NCBI RefSeq assembly: GCF_000332335.1
Contig: NZ_KB235948.1
Span: forward strand, 6,096,668 to 6,160,667
Direction: 5' to 3'
DNA from: Kamptonema formosum PCC 10802
GTDB taxonomy: Bacteria > Cyanobacteriota > Cyanobacteriia > Cyanobacteriales > Oscillatoriaceae
DNA: 64,000 nt
The position numbers were made by a program, and so were the translations under genes. Positions 44,059-52,871 of this stretch are shown piece by piece (within the stretch, counting starts at the first letter, position 1; each line of letters opens with the position of its first letter). Under the pieces are notes generated by a model that saw only the letters and a program-made list of their open reading frames with translations, had not been told where the DNA came from and searched no databases.

Positions 44059-45909
44059 CTACCTGTAGCTTGTGTCGTCAATCAGCCAGGTGCTAGTTGC
44101 CGCATCCCAAATCAGGGATAAACGCTGAGACTCAGGCGCAACCCGGCCATCTTTCATAATGTATGCCAGCCGGACATCCACCACAGCTGACTTAGCGTCA
44201 GATTGCACCAGATTTACGTCCTGCAGATCCACGCGATCGACCTGCTGCCACCAGTCCTGATAGGAAGCGAAACTGTCACGCGAGTGATTTCTTTTGAAGT
44301 CGTAAGACAGCTTCGTCCATCCTTTATCGTACTGGCGGTTATTGATAAGATTGGAGTAATAATCTCGCACCGCTAGCTCTGGGTAGGGTCTGGAATTAGA
44401 AACAGCCGGCGCTGAGGGCTTAAGATTCGCACCGGCGGACGCATCTGTGTACAAAACCTCAATCCGCACCGCATATTTCGAGGTATTATGAGAGGTAATT
44501 TCAACATTGTAGTCACCGGAACTTGGCAGTGTGCCGGTCCACTCACTGTTGCTCCCGCTCGCCGTTCCCAGCTTTTGGTCTAGCTGGTCATACACCTCCA
44601 CTTTTACATTCCCTTTTAAAATTATTACCGTAAACTGCTGCCCTTTAGCGCTCTTCACCTGGTAGCGTTTGATTTCTCCGGGGGCGACAGAGCCTCTCAC
44701 CGTCGTGCCGGTGGAACCGAGACTGAAAGTAACTCGCTGAATGTCAACTTTTACGATTTCGCTGTCAGGCTGCTTTGGTTCGGGGCTGGAAATCGCCGGC
44801 GGTTTTTTTGTGGGCTTTGCTGCCGGCTTATCTGGTCGCACCGGCGTCGATCCTGTACCGGCACTCCCTGAGCCCACCCCGGACGGTTGAGATTGAGCCA
44901 CAAGCAACCCGATGAGCGCAAACGCACCCACAATTCCGCCGACAATTGCCGGCTTGTGCCAGTCGCCCTCACCTGCAGATTGCGGTGGTTGCGCCGCTAC
45001 GGTGCCCCGATTAAAACCCGGGGAAACCGCCTGCGTCTGCATTTGAGACATATTGCCTGCCCGTGCCGGCGCTGCCGGTGCGGCGGGGAGGGATTGCAAG
45101 GCGGAAAGCATTGCTGGCGCGTTGTGGTAGCGATCTCGCGGGTGAGACTGAATCGCCTTATCCAGCACCGCCACAAAGCCCGGGGTGATATGGCTTGCGT
45201 GCCGGTGCCAGACAAACTCGCCGGTGCGGGGGTCCACTTCCAGCTGTTGGGGAGTCCTGCCGGTGAGCAGGAAAATTGCCGTCAGCGCTAGAGAGTACAG
45301 ATCGCTGGAGAAAAGGGGTCTGCCTGCTGCTTGTTCCGAGGGCATAAACCCGGGAGTGCCAATCACAATCGAGTTGGTGGGGTTGCCTTGGGTATTGAGC
45401 GCCGCCCCCATCGCTTCCTTCACCGCGCCGAAGTCTATCAGCACCGGCACCCCGTCGCGCTGGCGCAAAATGATATTGTCCGGCTTGATATCGCGGTGGA
45501 CGATGCGCTGGCTGTGGATGTAATTGAGCACCGGCAGCAGGCTGACCACTATTCCCCGGACTTGACTTTCCCCGAGCTTGCCCTGTGCCCGCACGGTATC
45601 GCTGAGGGTGACGCCCTCGATCCATTCCTGAACTAAATAAAACTGCCCCCCTTCCGAGAAGTAGGCGTACAGCTTGGGAATCTGACTGCTGCCCTCGCCG
45701 AGTTCTTCCAAAACAGCTGCTTCCCGCTGGAAGCGATCTCGAACCAGCTGGTAAATCTGGGGGTTGCCGGTGGCGGGTTTGAGCTGCTTTATCACGCACC
45801 GGCGCGTTGAAGGCATGTAAGTGTCTTCAGCGAGGAAGGTTTCGCCAAACCCCCCGCTTCCCAACAGGCGGATGGTGCGATAGCGGTTGTTCAGGAGTGC
45901 CGGTGCCAT
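44059..45909 (-). CDS. Transmembrane Ser/Thr kinase with PPC-like and NTF2-like domains
   Basis: A 616-residue kinase with Gly loop GSGGFGETFLAE, Lys41, HRDIKPDN and DFGAVKE, then one membrane helix (AIVGGIVGAFALIGLLVA, about 327-345). Outside lie a bacterial pre-peptidase-like beta domain (SVAPGEIKRYQVKSAKGQQF; SGDYNVEITSHNTSKYAVRI, about 405-495) and a C-terminal NTF2-like domain (AVRDYYSNLINNRQYDKGWT). The kinase and NTF2-like parts closely match the kinase at 42094, so the middle domain was exchanged. The PAD gene ends about 107 bp upstream on the same strand. Confidence 0.9.
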   Translation of the reverse strand: MAPALLNNRYRTIRLLGSGGFGETFLAEDTYMPSTRRCVIKQLKPATGNPQIYQLVRDRFQREAAVLEELGEGSSQIPKLYAYFSEGGQFYLVQEWIEGVTLSDTVRAQGKLGESQVRGIVVSLLPVLNYIHSQRIVHRDIKPDNIILRQRDGVPVLIDFGAVKEAMGAALNTQGNPTNSIVIGTPGFMPSEQAAGRPLFSSDLYSLALTAIFLLTGRTPQQLEVDPRTGEFVWHRHASHITPGFVAVLDKAIQSHPRDRYHNAPAMLSALQSLPAAPAAPARAGNMSQMQTQAVSPGFNRGTVAAQPPQSAGEGDWHKPAIVGGIVGAFALIGLLVAQSQPSGVGSGSAGTGSTPVRPDKPAAKPTKKPPAISSPEPKQPDSEIVKVDIQRVTFSLGSTGTTVRGSVAPGEIKRYQVKSAKGQQFTVIILKGNVKVEVYDQLDQKLGTASGSNSEWTGTLPSSGDYNVEITSHNTSKYAVRIEVLYTDASAGANLKPSAPAVSNSRPYPELAVRDYYSNLINNRQYDKGWTKLSYDFKRNHSRDSFASYQDWWQQVDRVDLQDVNLVQSDAKSAVVDVRLAYIMKDGRVAPESQRLSLIWDAATSTWLIDDTSYR

Positions 45910-45971
45910 TGGTTCCAGTCCGTAACGCTTTTGTTATAAAAATAGCACTGCTTTATGGCAGATGCTGCGAA

Positions 45972-46003
45972 AAAACCCGGTTTCTCAAAGAAACCGGGTT
46001 TCT
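45972..46003. repeat. Palindrome of the CCCGGTTTC family
   Basis: AAACCCGGTTTCTC and complement form a hairpin just after the PAD stop codon (46017), where it can terminate transcription. Confidence 0.75.
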
Positions 46004-46016
46004 CGCGCCCCAGGAA

Positions 46017-47894
46017 TCAGCGTTGGGCCTCGGTAGAGGGCAAAGCCTTCCAGAACGGCTCAGCGAATCCCTTGCGCCTGGTGTTGGTGGCGCAGTGGGT
46101 GTTGCCCCTGAGTTCCTGATAGTAGCGGTCATCTAGAAAATAGACCTTGAGTGCGGAGCGCGCCACCCGTTTGCGGAACGCCTCCTGGGTGTAGTCTTTG
46201 CCACCGATCAGGGCCCCGCGCGGATTCGACACCATCAGTTTGCCATTCACGGCCACCGAGTTGACCATATTTGACCAAAACGCCGAGCCCCCGTAATTGA
46301 ACATGGCGGGAATCCGGATAATTTGACTGTCCGTGAGTTTAAACTCGCGTTTGAGTTTGGCGATGATGGGGTTGATTTTCTCGGTTTGCAGCTTGAGATT
46401 GTACTGGATCAAGTTCTTGCTATTGAGCGCCGATCTCACGGTTGTTTCGGTACTCAAGCCGCGATTGATCAGTTGGTTGCCGTATCCTTTTTTATCGAGT
46501 TCTTTCAGGAGTTTAACTCCCTCCTCCGGGCTGACAATCATCATGAGTGGTTTTCCGGATGGCGAGGGAATAAAGCTTACAATCTCGTCTACGTGGCGAA
46601 TCGCCAGCCAAGACGTGTCAATCACCACCGGCGGGCCTTGAAGTTCCTGAGCTTTCAGAAAATCTGCCACATCCGGGTGAAAGGAAACCGTATCGGACTT
46701 GCCGTAATAAATTCGGCCCAGGGGGTAGCCCGGGAGGGGGGGAGTCACTTCCAGGTTGCCGTACCAGTCTGTCCACTGGTTGAGGGGGTCGAGGGCTCGC
46801 GGCTTGCCAACTTGAAACCAGCCGAAGTCCCTGTCGAGGAGGTTGCGGGCAAAGGTGTCCGCCACCCAACCGCGATTGCCGTTGAGGACGACATTGATTT
46901 CGCGGACAGAAGACTTAGCGGGGAACTGGACGTAGCCAATTTCCATTGTATCTTGCTTCCAGACGGTGCCTCCGGGCACGATATTAACCTTAGCGCCGGT
47001 GGCTTCCACACCGGTTTTGATTTGGGAGACAAACTGCTGGTTGGCTGCGCCGCGCTGGCTGACGTAAAGTTCCTTAACCGGCGCGGTGTTGGGCAGCATA
47101 ATCCAAGGAACTACGCGCAGGCGCACAGTATCTGAGGCGAGTGTCTTGCCGTTTTGCCGAGCGCTCGCCTTGAGGGTGAGGGAGCCGTTCCAGTTGCGGT
47201 TGGCGAATTGTTTAGCCTCCACCCCGAGGACAATCTCGCGGCTGTACTCGAGGGACTTCTCGCCGTCAAAGCTAACTGGCAGCCATCCGCTTTGGGTTTT
47301 TTGGAAGATGTTGATATAGGGGCGGGATTTCTCGTCAGCGTCCAGGAACACTTCAGCATCTGCAAACCGCTCACCCAACTGCAAGTGGATTTTGGCGAGA
47401 TCGTCTGCATCGCTGTTGCCGTTCACCTTACGATCTTGCCAGTCGGGGCTGCCGTTGCCGTCATCGTCGTCGCTGTTAAACAGCATGAAGGCACCTTGTT
47501 GCCAGGACCATGTTTGATGGTTCGGGTAGTCGTTTTGATTGACCTCACCGTCGCGGTTGGTGTCGCCGTAAAGGTTAAAGGTGTTTTTCTCAAGCCGGGC
47601 TTCTGTGGCCACCAGCTGCACGGCGAGCGCTTGATAGGAATGGGAGAGGCTTTTCGACTGGGAGTAATCTCCGTAGAGCGCGAAACCGAGGCCGGTGGAG
47701 CATGGATTGGGCTCAGTCTGGGGGCGATCTGCGGCTGGCTTGCCTTCCGGGACAGATTTCCCTTCTGAGCGGGTTTCAATTAAGGAACAAGATGCCGGCG
47801 GGGCGATGGTCAGGGGGCTGTACATGAGTTCCATGCCACCCAATATGCCAAACGCACTCGTCACCGCCACCGCGAAACACCGAAGCCGGTGCAT
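46017..47894 (-). CDS. Protein-arginine deiminase (PAD) with signal peptide
   Basis: PADs convert protein arginine to citrulline, usually with calcium. From ATG 47894 the protein is 625 residues with a signal-peptide-like N-terminus (LRCFAVAVTSAFGILGG). An N-terminal region has Asp-rich, calcium-binding-like loops (GDTNRDGEVNQND; NSDDDDGNGSPDWQD). The C-terminal catalytic domain keeps every active-site residue of animal PADs: Asp315 in KQDTMEIGYVQ, His434 and Asp436 in HVDEIVSFIPS, and Cys601 in HCATNTRR. LNGNRG and DFGWFQVGKPRALDPLNQW are further PAD blocks. The longer upstream frame is rejected since the family begins at the signal peptide. Location outside the cytoplasm is inferred. Confidence 0.9.
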   Translation of the reverse strand: MHRLRCFAVAVTSAFGILGGMELMYSPLTIAPPASCSLIETRSEGKSVPEGKPAADRPQTEPNPCSTGLGFALYGDYSQSKSLSHSYQALAVQLVATEARLEKNTFNLYGDTNRDGEVNQNDYPNHQTWSWQQGAFMLFNSDDDDGNGSPDWQDRKVNGNSDADDLAKIHLQLGERFADAEVFLDADEKSRPYINIFQKTQSGWLPVSFDGEKSLEYSREIVLGVEAKQFANRNWNGSLTLKASARQNGKTLASDTVRLRVVPWIMLPNTAPVKELYVSQRGAANQQFVSQIKTGVEATGAKVNIVPGGTVWKQDTMEIGYVQFPAKSSVREINVVLNGNRGWVADTFARNLLDRDFGWFQVGKPRALDPLNQWTDWYGNLEVTPPLPGYPLGRIYYGKSDTVSFHPDVADFLKAQELQGPPVVIDTSWLAIRHVDEIVSFIPSPSGKPLMMIVSPEEGVKLLKELDKKGYGNQLINRGLSTETTVRSALNSKNLIQYNLKLQTEKINPIIAKLKREFKLTDSQIIRIPAMFNYGGSAFWSNMVNSVAVNGKLMVSNPRGALIGGKDYTQEAFRKRVARSALKVYFLDDRYYQELRGNTHCATNTRRKGFAEPFWKALPSTEAQR

Positions 47895-48791
47895 AAAGTT
47901 TATCCTCACACTATGATTGATGTTCAAAACAAAGATTGTACTAGAATTTCTAATGGCGTGCAGGTGCGGCAATCTCCCTGTGCGCGCTTGATGCTTGTCA
48001 AGTGTGCCAGAAAGCTGCCGGCGATTTTCTGCCGGCAGCGCCCCTCCGGTGCCGGCAACTCCTGACCGGGATGCCGTCATCTCCTGCTGTCCACGAGTGT
48101 GCCGCCGGCGTTGGGCGAGCCGTCTCGCACGATTCCTGACTCCCCTGGGCAAATCAGGACTGAATTGGGAGTGCGGCACTGCCCCGCCCCCACTCCCGGG
48201 TTTGCAACCCGATGGCTTGCGAATTTATGCAGAGTTATCCTGCCGGATTTTATATTATTTATGGGGAGGGTTCAAATCCGAAATCTGAAAAATGGGAAAG
48301 AGAAACCCTGTTTTTTCATAGGTTTTATAGGCGATTGGCGGGAGATATAGCAGTAAGCATTTAGGAAACCTCCATTCCGGCCTCCCTTGCTGCCCCGCTC
48401 CCGAAGCTTCTATTGTTCTAACCAATATGACTGCTGCTATAAAACTTAACCTTCAAGTAAGAGACTCGCAAAATATAGAGTTAGCCAAGTCTTGCCCAAG
48501 AAGCCTATATTGTGCAATTTAAAATCCGGTCCCCAAACGGTTCCGCGCCCGTCCGAGAGACGGGGAAAGCTGTCAGCGCTGGCTCGCTTTTTATGCCTGA
48601 TATCATATCGTTGAACTGCCGCAATTTAGTTGCCAATGCCCCATCGCCGGCTGCCCCAATGCCCAACCATCGAGATATTACCGGCATTCAACCTGACAGA
48701 TTGAAGATAACTTTTCTGCGAGGGAATCTGACCGGCAGCAGGGGGGCCCAACCGGCAAATAGCGGCAAAAGCGCTGCTGGTGCAGGGGCGA
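47895..48791. other. Gene-free region with a miniature-element-like inverted repeat
   Basis: No coding sequence recognised. TATAGCAGTAAGC at about 48346 and GACTGCTGCTATA at about 48431-48443 are weak inverted repeats of the TA-ended type. CTGGCTGTGCGCTGGGCTTT-like direct repeats at 48815-48850 belong to the 3' coding end of the next gene. Confidence 0.45.
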
Positions 48792-49418
48792 TTACCAAAG
48801 AGAGGTTGCCGGCTGTGCGCTGGGCTTTTCTGGCTGTGCGCTGGGCTTTTCCAGTGCGCTCGGGGGAGCCGGCGCTGCAAGGGGTGCCGGGGCGATTTGC
48901 TCAACCGGCGCAGTGTTGAGGTACTGGTTAAAATCGATGGTGCCGTCGCCTGGAGTGTCAGTGTCATCGCTGCTTTCCAAAAGCGGGCCGGCAGCGCCCT
49001 GACGCACCGCCTGCAGCCGTTCCAGGACGACATTAGGATTTTGCCCAGGCTTGAGGGTGTAGAGTAAAGTGCACTGGTCGCCGAGCTGGCTGAGGGCGCA
49101 GATCACCGGCTGGCTGTTTTGAACCGAGGCGCTAAGGTAATTCAGCCGTCCGGCGCGGTGGAGAGTGTTGAACCGGCCAGTGACAATCTGGCAGCGCGTC
49201 TGAGGGGAATAGCCGGAATCGCTGAAATGCTCGGAAACCCACTTAATCACCGGCACTGCGCCTCGCGGGGTTTGCGCGTAGGTTGTCGGGACGCCGGCAG
49301 AGTCGGGAGTGCAAACGAAGGTGGTGCGCCCGGGGGTGCCGGTCTGAGCGAACGCGGCAGTCGCGCCAAGAGTGAGCGCCCACAGGGCAGTAGCAGTTGT
49401 CAGGGATTGCTGTTTCAT
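48792..49418 (-). CDS. COP23-domain secreted protein
   Basis: From ATG 49418 (a TTG at 49424 is weaker), 208 residues. A signal peptide (LTTATALWALTLGATAAFAQ) precedes a COP23 domain: TTFVCTPDSAGVPTTYAQTP, then VIKWVSEHFSDSGYSPQTRCQIVTGRF and QPVICALSQLGDQCTLLYTL, with the conserved Cys residues that likely pair. The C-terminus is Ala/Pro-rich with two SAQPEKP/SAQPAT repeats. COP23 was described as a circadian-oscillating membrane-associated protein of Cyanothece; the biochemical role is unknown. Confidence 0.88.
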   Translation of the reverse strand: MKQQSLTTATALWALTLGATAAFAQTGTPGRTTFVCTPDSAGVPTTYAQTPRGAVPVIKWVSEHFSDSGYSPQTRCQIVTGRFNTLHRAGRLNYLSASVQNSQPVICALSQLGDQCTLLYTLKPGQNPNVVLERLQAVRQGAAGPLLESSDDTDTPGDGTIDFNQYLNTAPVEQIAPAPLAAPAPPSALEKPSAQPEKPSAQPATSLW

Positions 49419-49718
49419 AATCAAGCAGCCTGCCTTCAGGGGAGAATTTGTGGAGCGGAATCTGTGGCTAGCACTATTTTAAGCCCCGACAAAGCCCCCA
49501 GGGGGCTGCGGCGTGCGGCTGCAAGGGCAGTGCCGGCCCTCCTGCCTCCAATTTTAGCTAGAATCAGAATTTCCGGTTAAAATTTAATATTTGGCCCCAA
49601 ACAGAATGCGGTCAAGTCCGGAGGCAAGCTGCTTTGACCCAACGCCAGAGCGCAGCAGGATTCATTTGGCAGCTATATTTGCTAAGGGGCTAAAAATTGA
49701 GTCAATGAAGGTACAAGC

Positions 49719-51176
49719 ATGGCATCCATCCGCGAGTTGCACAAACAACTGATCCGAAAAGAACGTTCTGCTGTAGAGATTACCAAAGAAGCGCTGGGGC
49801 GCGTTGAGCAGCTAGAGCCGAAACTCCACAGCTTCTTGTGCGTGACAGCTGAGCGCGCCTTGGAACAGGCTCGCAAGGTGGATGCCCAAATCGCCGCCGG
49901 CGAGCCAATCGGGCCGCTGGCGGGGATACCTGTGGCCATCAAAGACAACATGTGCACCAAGGGGATTCCCACCACCTGCGGGTCGCGGATTCTGGAAAAC
50001 TTTATCCCGCCTTACGAGTCCGCGGTGACGCAAAAATTGGCGGATGCCGGTGCGGTGATGGTGGGCAAAACCAATCTCGACGAGTTCGCGATGGGGAGTT
50101 CCACTGAGAATTCGGCTTACGGGCTGACCGCCAACCCCTGGGATCTGGAGCGAGTGCCCGGTGGGTCTTCTGGGGGGTCGGCGGCGGCGGTGTCGTCGGG
50201 AGAGTGCGCGGTGGCGCTCGGTTCGGACACCGGCGGCTCGATCCGCCAGCCGGCATCGTTCTGCGGCGTGGTGGGGCTGAAGCCGACCTATGGCCTGGTT
50301 TCTCGCTACGGCTTGGTGGCTTACGCTTCTTCGCTGGATCAAATCGGGCCGTTTGGCCGGACGGTGGAGGATGCGGCGTTTTTGCTGGGGGCGATTGCCG
50401 GTTACGACCCGAAGGACTCTACTAGCCTGAAGGTGAAGATACCCGACTACGCCAAAGCCCTGCAGCCCAACATGAAACCCAGAGGCCAGCGGCGAATTGG
50501 CGTGATCCAAGAAACCTTTGGCCAAGGGCTAGATCCGGTGGTGGAGCAGGTGGTGACCAAAGCGATCCAGCAGCTGCAGGACTTGGGCGCGGAAATCCAA
50601 GTGGTTTCTTGCCCCCGATTCCGCTACGGCCTGCCCACCTATTATATCATCGCCCCGTCGGAGGCGTCTGCCAATCTGGCCCGCTACGACGGCGTGAAGT
50701 ATGGCTTGCGGGTGCCCGAGGCGGACAACCTGCTTTCTATGTACGGCAAGACTCGCGCCAGCGGTTTCGGGGCGGAGGTGAAGCGCCGGATCGTGATTGG
50801 CACTTACGCGCTGTCCGCCGGCTACTACGACGCCTACTATCTCAAAGCCCAAAAAGTCCGCAGCCTGATCAAGCAAGACTTTGACCGGGCTTTCGCTCAG
50901 GTGGACTTGCTGGTCACTCCCACTGCGCCAACTACGGCGTTCAAAGCCGGCGAAAAAACGAGTGACCCCCTGAGCATGTACCTGTCGGATTTGATGACTA
51001 TCCCGGTGAATTTGGCAGGGCTGCCGGCGTTAAGTATCCCCTGCGGTTTCGACGACGGGGGCCTGCCCATTGGCATGCAGCTGATCGGCAATGTCTTGCA
51101 AGAACAGCTGCTGCTAGAAGTCGCCCACGCCTACGAGCAAAGCACTGAATGGCACCTGCGCAGACCTGCCCTCTAG
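49719..51176 (+). CDS. gatA: Asp-tRNA(Asn)/Glu-tRNA(Gln) amidotransferase subunit A
   Basis: GatA is the glutaminase/amidase subunit of GatCAB, which converts Glu-tRNA(Gln) to Gln-tRNA(Gln). The 485-residue protein has the amidase signature catalytic triad: Lys in [11 protein letters not shown], Ser in [11 protein letters not shown] (cis-Ser), and nucleophile Ser in [15 protein letters not shown]. Length and C-terminus ([20 protein letters not shown]) match the family. gatB and gatC are not in the window, which is normal for cyanobacteria, where gat genes are scattered. Confidence 0.96.
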   Translation: MASIRELHKQLIRKERSAVEITKEALGRVEQLEPKLHSFLCVTAERALEQARKVDAQIAAGEPIGPLAGIPVAIKDNMCTKGIPTTCGSRILENFIPPYESAVTQKLADAGAVMVGKTNLDEFAMGSSTENSAYGLTANPWDLERVPGGSSGGSAAAVSSGECAVALGSDTGGSIRQPASFCGVVGLKPTYGLVSRYGLVAYASSLDQIGPFGRTVEDAAFLLGAIAGYDPKDSTSLKVKIPDYAKALQPNMKPRGQRRIGVIQETFGQGLDPVVEQVVTKAIQQLQDLGAEIQVVSCPRFRYGLPTYYIIAPSEASANLARYDGVKYGLRVPEADNLLSMYGKTRASGFGAEVKRRIVIGTYALSAGYYDAYYLKAQKVRSLIKQDFDRAFAQVDLLVTPTAPTTAFKAGEKTSDPLSMYLSDLMTIPVNLAGLPALSIPCGFDDGGLPIGMQLIGNVLQEQLLLEVAHAYEQSTEWHLRRPAL

Positions 51177-51695
51177 AAGCGTGCGGAGGTCAAGTCTGAT
51201 ACCAATGCCCGGATTTTGTATTTTGGATTTTGGATTGAAAAAATGGCAGTAAAGCCTTTTCAGTCCGAGTCAAAAATACAAGCTATCTGAACTTGGTATT
51301 ATAGCAATAGACAGCTCAGTAATGGACAAGGCATCTCACTTGGCAGTAGGTACAGGGACAGGCGAGACGCCTGTCCTACGTCCTAACCTAAGGTACAGGG
51401 ATAGGTAAAACGCCTGTCCTATGTCCTAACCCAAGTGGCTACTGCTATAGAATCGAGGTTAAGAAACCGGGGTTCCCTGCTGCCAAAAGAAACCCGGTTT
51501 CTCAGCTGTCTCACCGGCGCGACCTCTCTCAGGGGAGAGAAATTCTCAGGCCCCACAGACGCGACCTGTAGCGTCCGCACGCCAGGGCCGGGGGCATCTA
51601 CAAAGCCAGCAACGCAAGTCCAAAGCGGGAGTGAGGGAAAAATAACTTCAACTCTCACTTTTCGCTGCTAACTGCTCATATCTATATTCACAAGT
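51177..51695. other. Intergenic region with dispersed and miniature repeats
   Basis: Holds a TTTTGGATTTTGGATTGAAA dispersed repeat (about 51220-51240), an element with TATAGCA ends (51300-51449) and an imperfect CCCGGTTTC hairpin (51462-51502). The stretch 51505-51600 has GAGAGAAATTCTCAGG text but no confident riboswitch call. Confidence 0.5.
51300..51449. mobile_element. MITE-like element containing two GACAGG...CGCCTGTC repeats
   Basis: TATAGCAATAGACA (51300-51313) is inverted at 51436-51449 with two mismatches. Inside are two tandem units of GGTACAGGGACAGGCGAGAC followed by GCCTGTCCTACGTCCTAAC (about 50 bp each). Confidence 0.65.
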
Positions 51696-52604
51696 ATGAT
51701 GCCAATTTTTCTGCCGCTGTTGTGGAAGCTGCTGCTCGCCATTGGGGGGGTCTTGACAGTCGCGTACATCTGTGCGTGCTACTACCTCTTGCGGCAGCAA
51801 ACCCGATTCATATTTTTCCCCTCGCCGGCGCTGGAAAAAACGCCGGCTTTTTTGGATCTGGACTACGAAGATGTCTGGCTGCCGGTGCCAGCGAGTGCCG
51901 GAAAAGTTGAACATATCCACGGGTGGTGGGTGCCGGCGGCGTCACCGAACTCTGGACCTGCCGGTGTGGTGCTGTATTTGCACGGAAACGGCATCAATAT
52001 GGGAGCGAATGTTAACCACGCTCACCGATTTCACCAGCTGGGTTTCGATGTGCTGATGATTGACTATCGGGGCTACGGTTGCAGTCAAGGACGTTTTCCC
52101 AGTGAAGCGCAGGTTTATGAAGATGCGGCAACGGCGTGGAATTATTTGGTGTTGAAACGCGGGATGAATCCGGGGGAGATTTTTATCTACGGTCACTCTC
52201 TCGGCGGCGCGATTGGTCTGGAACTGGCGGTGCGGCACCCAGAGGCGGCGGGATTAATTGTGGAAAGTTCGTTTACTTCGATGCGGGACATGGTGAGTTG
52301 CCTGCACGGATATTTTCGCATATTCCCGGTGAATTTGCTGCTCAAGGAGCGGTTTGACTCTATTTGTAAGGTGAAATCGCTGCAAATGCCGGTGCTTTTT
52401 ATTCACGGCACGGCGGACTGTACGGTTCCCGCTTCTATGAGCAAAATCCTCTTTTCTGCAGCCCCGGAACCGAAACAGCTGTTTTTCGTAAGCGGTGCCG
52501 GTCACAACGATGTCGCTACAGTTGCCGGAGCCCAATATCTGCAGACGGTTGGCCGGTTCTTGGAACAGGTGCGAGCCCGACAAACCCAGGTGCCGGTGGG
52601 TTGA
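51696..52604 (+). CDS. Membrane-anchored alpha/beta hydrolase (BEM46/ABHD13-like)
   Basis: A 302-residue hydrolase with one N-terminal membrane helix (LLAIGGVLTVAYICACYYLL). The alpha/beta fold shows the oxyanion region YLHGNGINMG, nucleophile elbow YGHSLGGAIG, and acid/His end (LFIHGTADCTVPASMS; VSGAGHNDVAT). These give the Ser-Asp-His triad. The architecture matches the BEM46/ABHD13-type group of membrane-bound serine hydrolases; substrate unknown. It stands alone between gatA and dnaE. Confidence 0.88.
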   Translation: MMPIFLPLLWKLLLAIGGVLTVAYICACYYLLRQQTRFIFFPSPALEKTPAFLDLDYEDVWLPVPASAGKVEHIHGWWVPAASPNSGPAGVVLYLHGNGINMGANVNHAHRFHQLGFDVLMIDYRGYGCSQGRFPSEAQVYEDAATAWNYLVLKRGMNPGEIFIYGHSLGGAIGLELAVRHPEAAGLIVESSFTSMRDMVSCLHGYFRIFPVNLLLKERFDSICKVKSLQMPVLFIHGTADCTVPASMSKILFSAAPEPKQLFFVSGAGHNDVATVAGAQYLQTVGRFLEQVRARQTQVPVG

Positions 52605-52747
52605 AAAACCCCTTGACATTTATCGCCCTTTATGCTATAAACTCGCCCCGAATAAAACCGGCACCCCAACCCCCTTCTCGCTTGCGGGGAGGGGGAGTAT
52701 TTTTTGTTCGAGGCAGTGGCGGAAAACAAGTTGACGAGTATAATGTA

Positions 52748-52838
52748 TATAGCGTCTCTCATATTACTGAGGTGCGGAGAAACCCGGGTTTTTAAAGAAA
52801 CCGGGTTCAGGTACTTCCTGGAACTGAGAGCCGCTATA
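52748..52838. mobile_element. MITE-like element, 91 bp, directly upstream of dnaE
   Basis: TATAGCGTCTCTCA (52748-52761) and TGAGAGCCGCTATA (52825-52838) are inverted repeats matching at 13 of 14 positions. The centre is the CCCGGGTTTTTAAAGAAACC-type hairpin (52778-52808). TA residues at both ends suggest TA target preference. It lies 33 bp before the dnaE start codon, so it probably forms part of its leader or promoter. Confidence 0.8.
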
Positions 52839-52871
52839 ATGTAAGGTGAAATCTGAAATTAGCGGGGACTT

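Noticed and set aside
46323-47135. Plus-strand ORF of 270 codons opposite the PAD gene
   Set aside because: Antisense shadow of conserved catalytic sequence; no recognisable domain.
47154-47768. Plus-strand ORF of 204 codons inside the PAD gene
   Set aside because: Antisense shadow of a strongly supported gene; no family features.
47895-48179. N-terminal extension of the PAD frame to 48179
   Set aside because: The signal peptide begins at 47894; the extension is Arg-rich chance sequence.
48255-48285. GGTTCAAATCC resembling a tRNA T-arm
   Set aside because: No acceptor stem, D-arm or anticodon arm can be built around it.
51505-51600. Possible glycine-riboswitch-like text (GAGAGAAATTCTCAGG)
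   Set aside because: The remaining conserved aptamer elements are not found and the downstream gene is an unrelated hydrolase.
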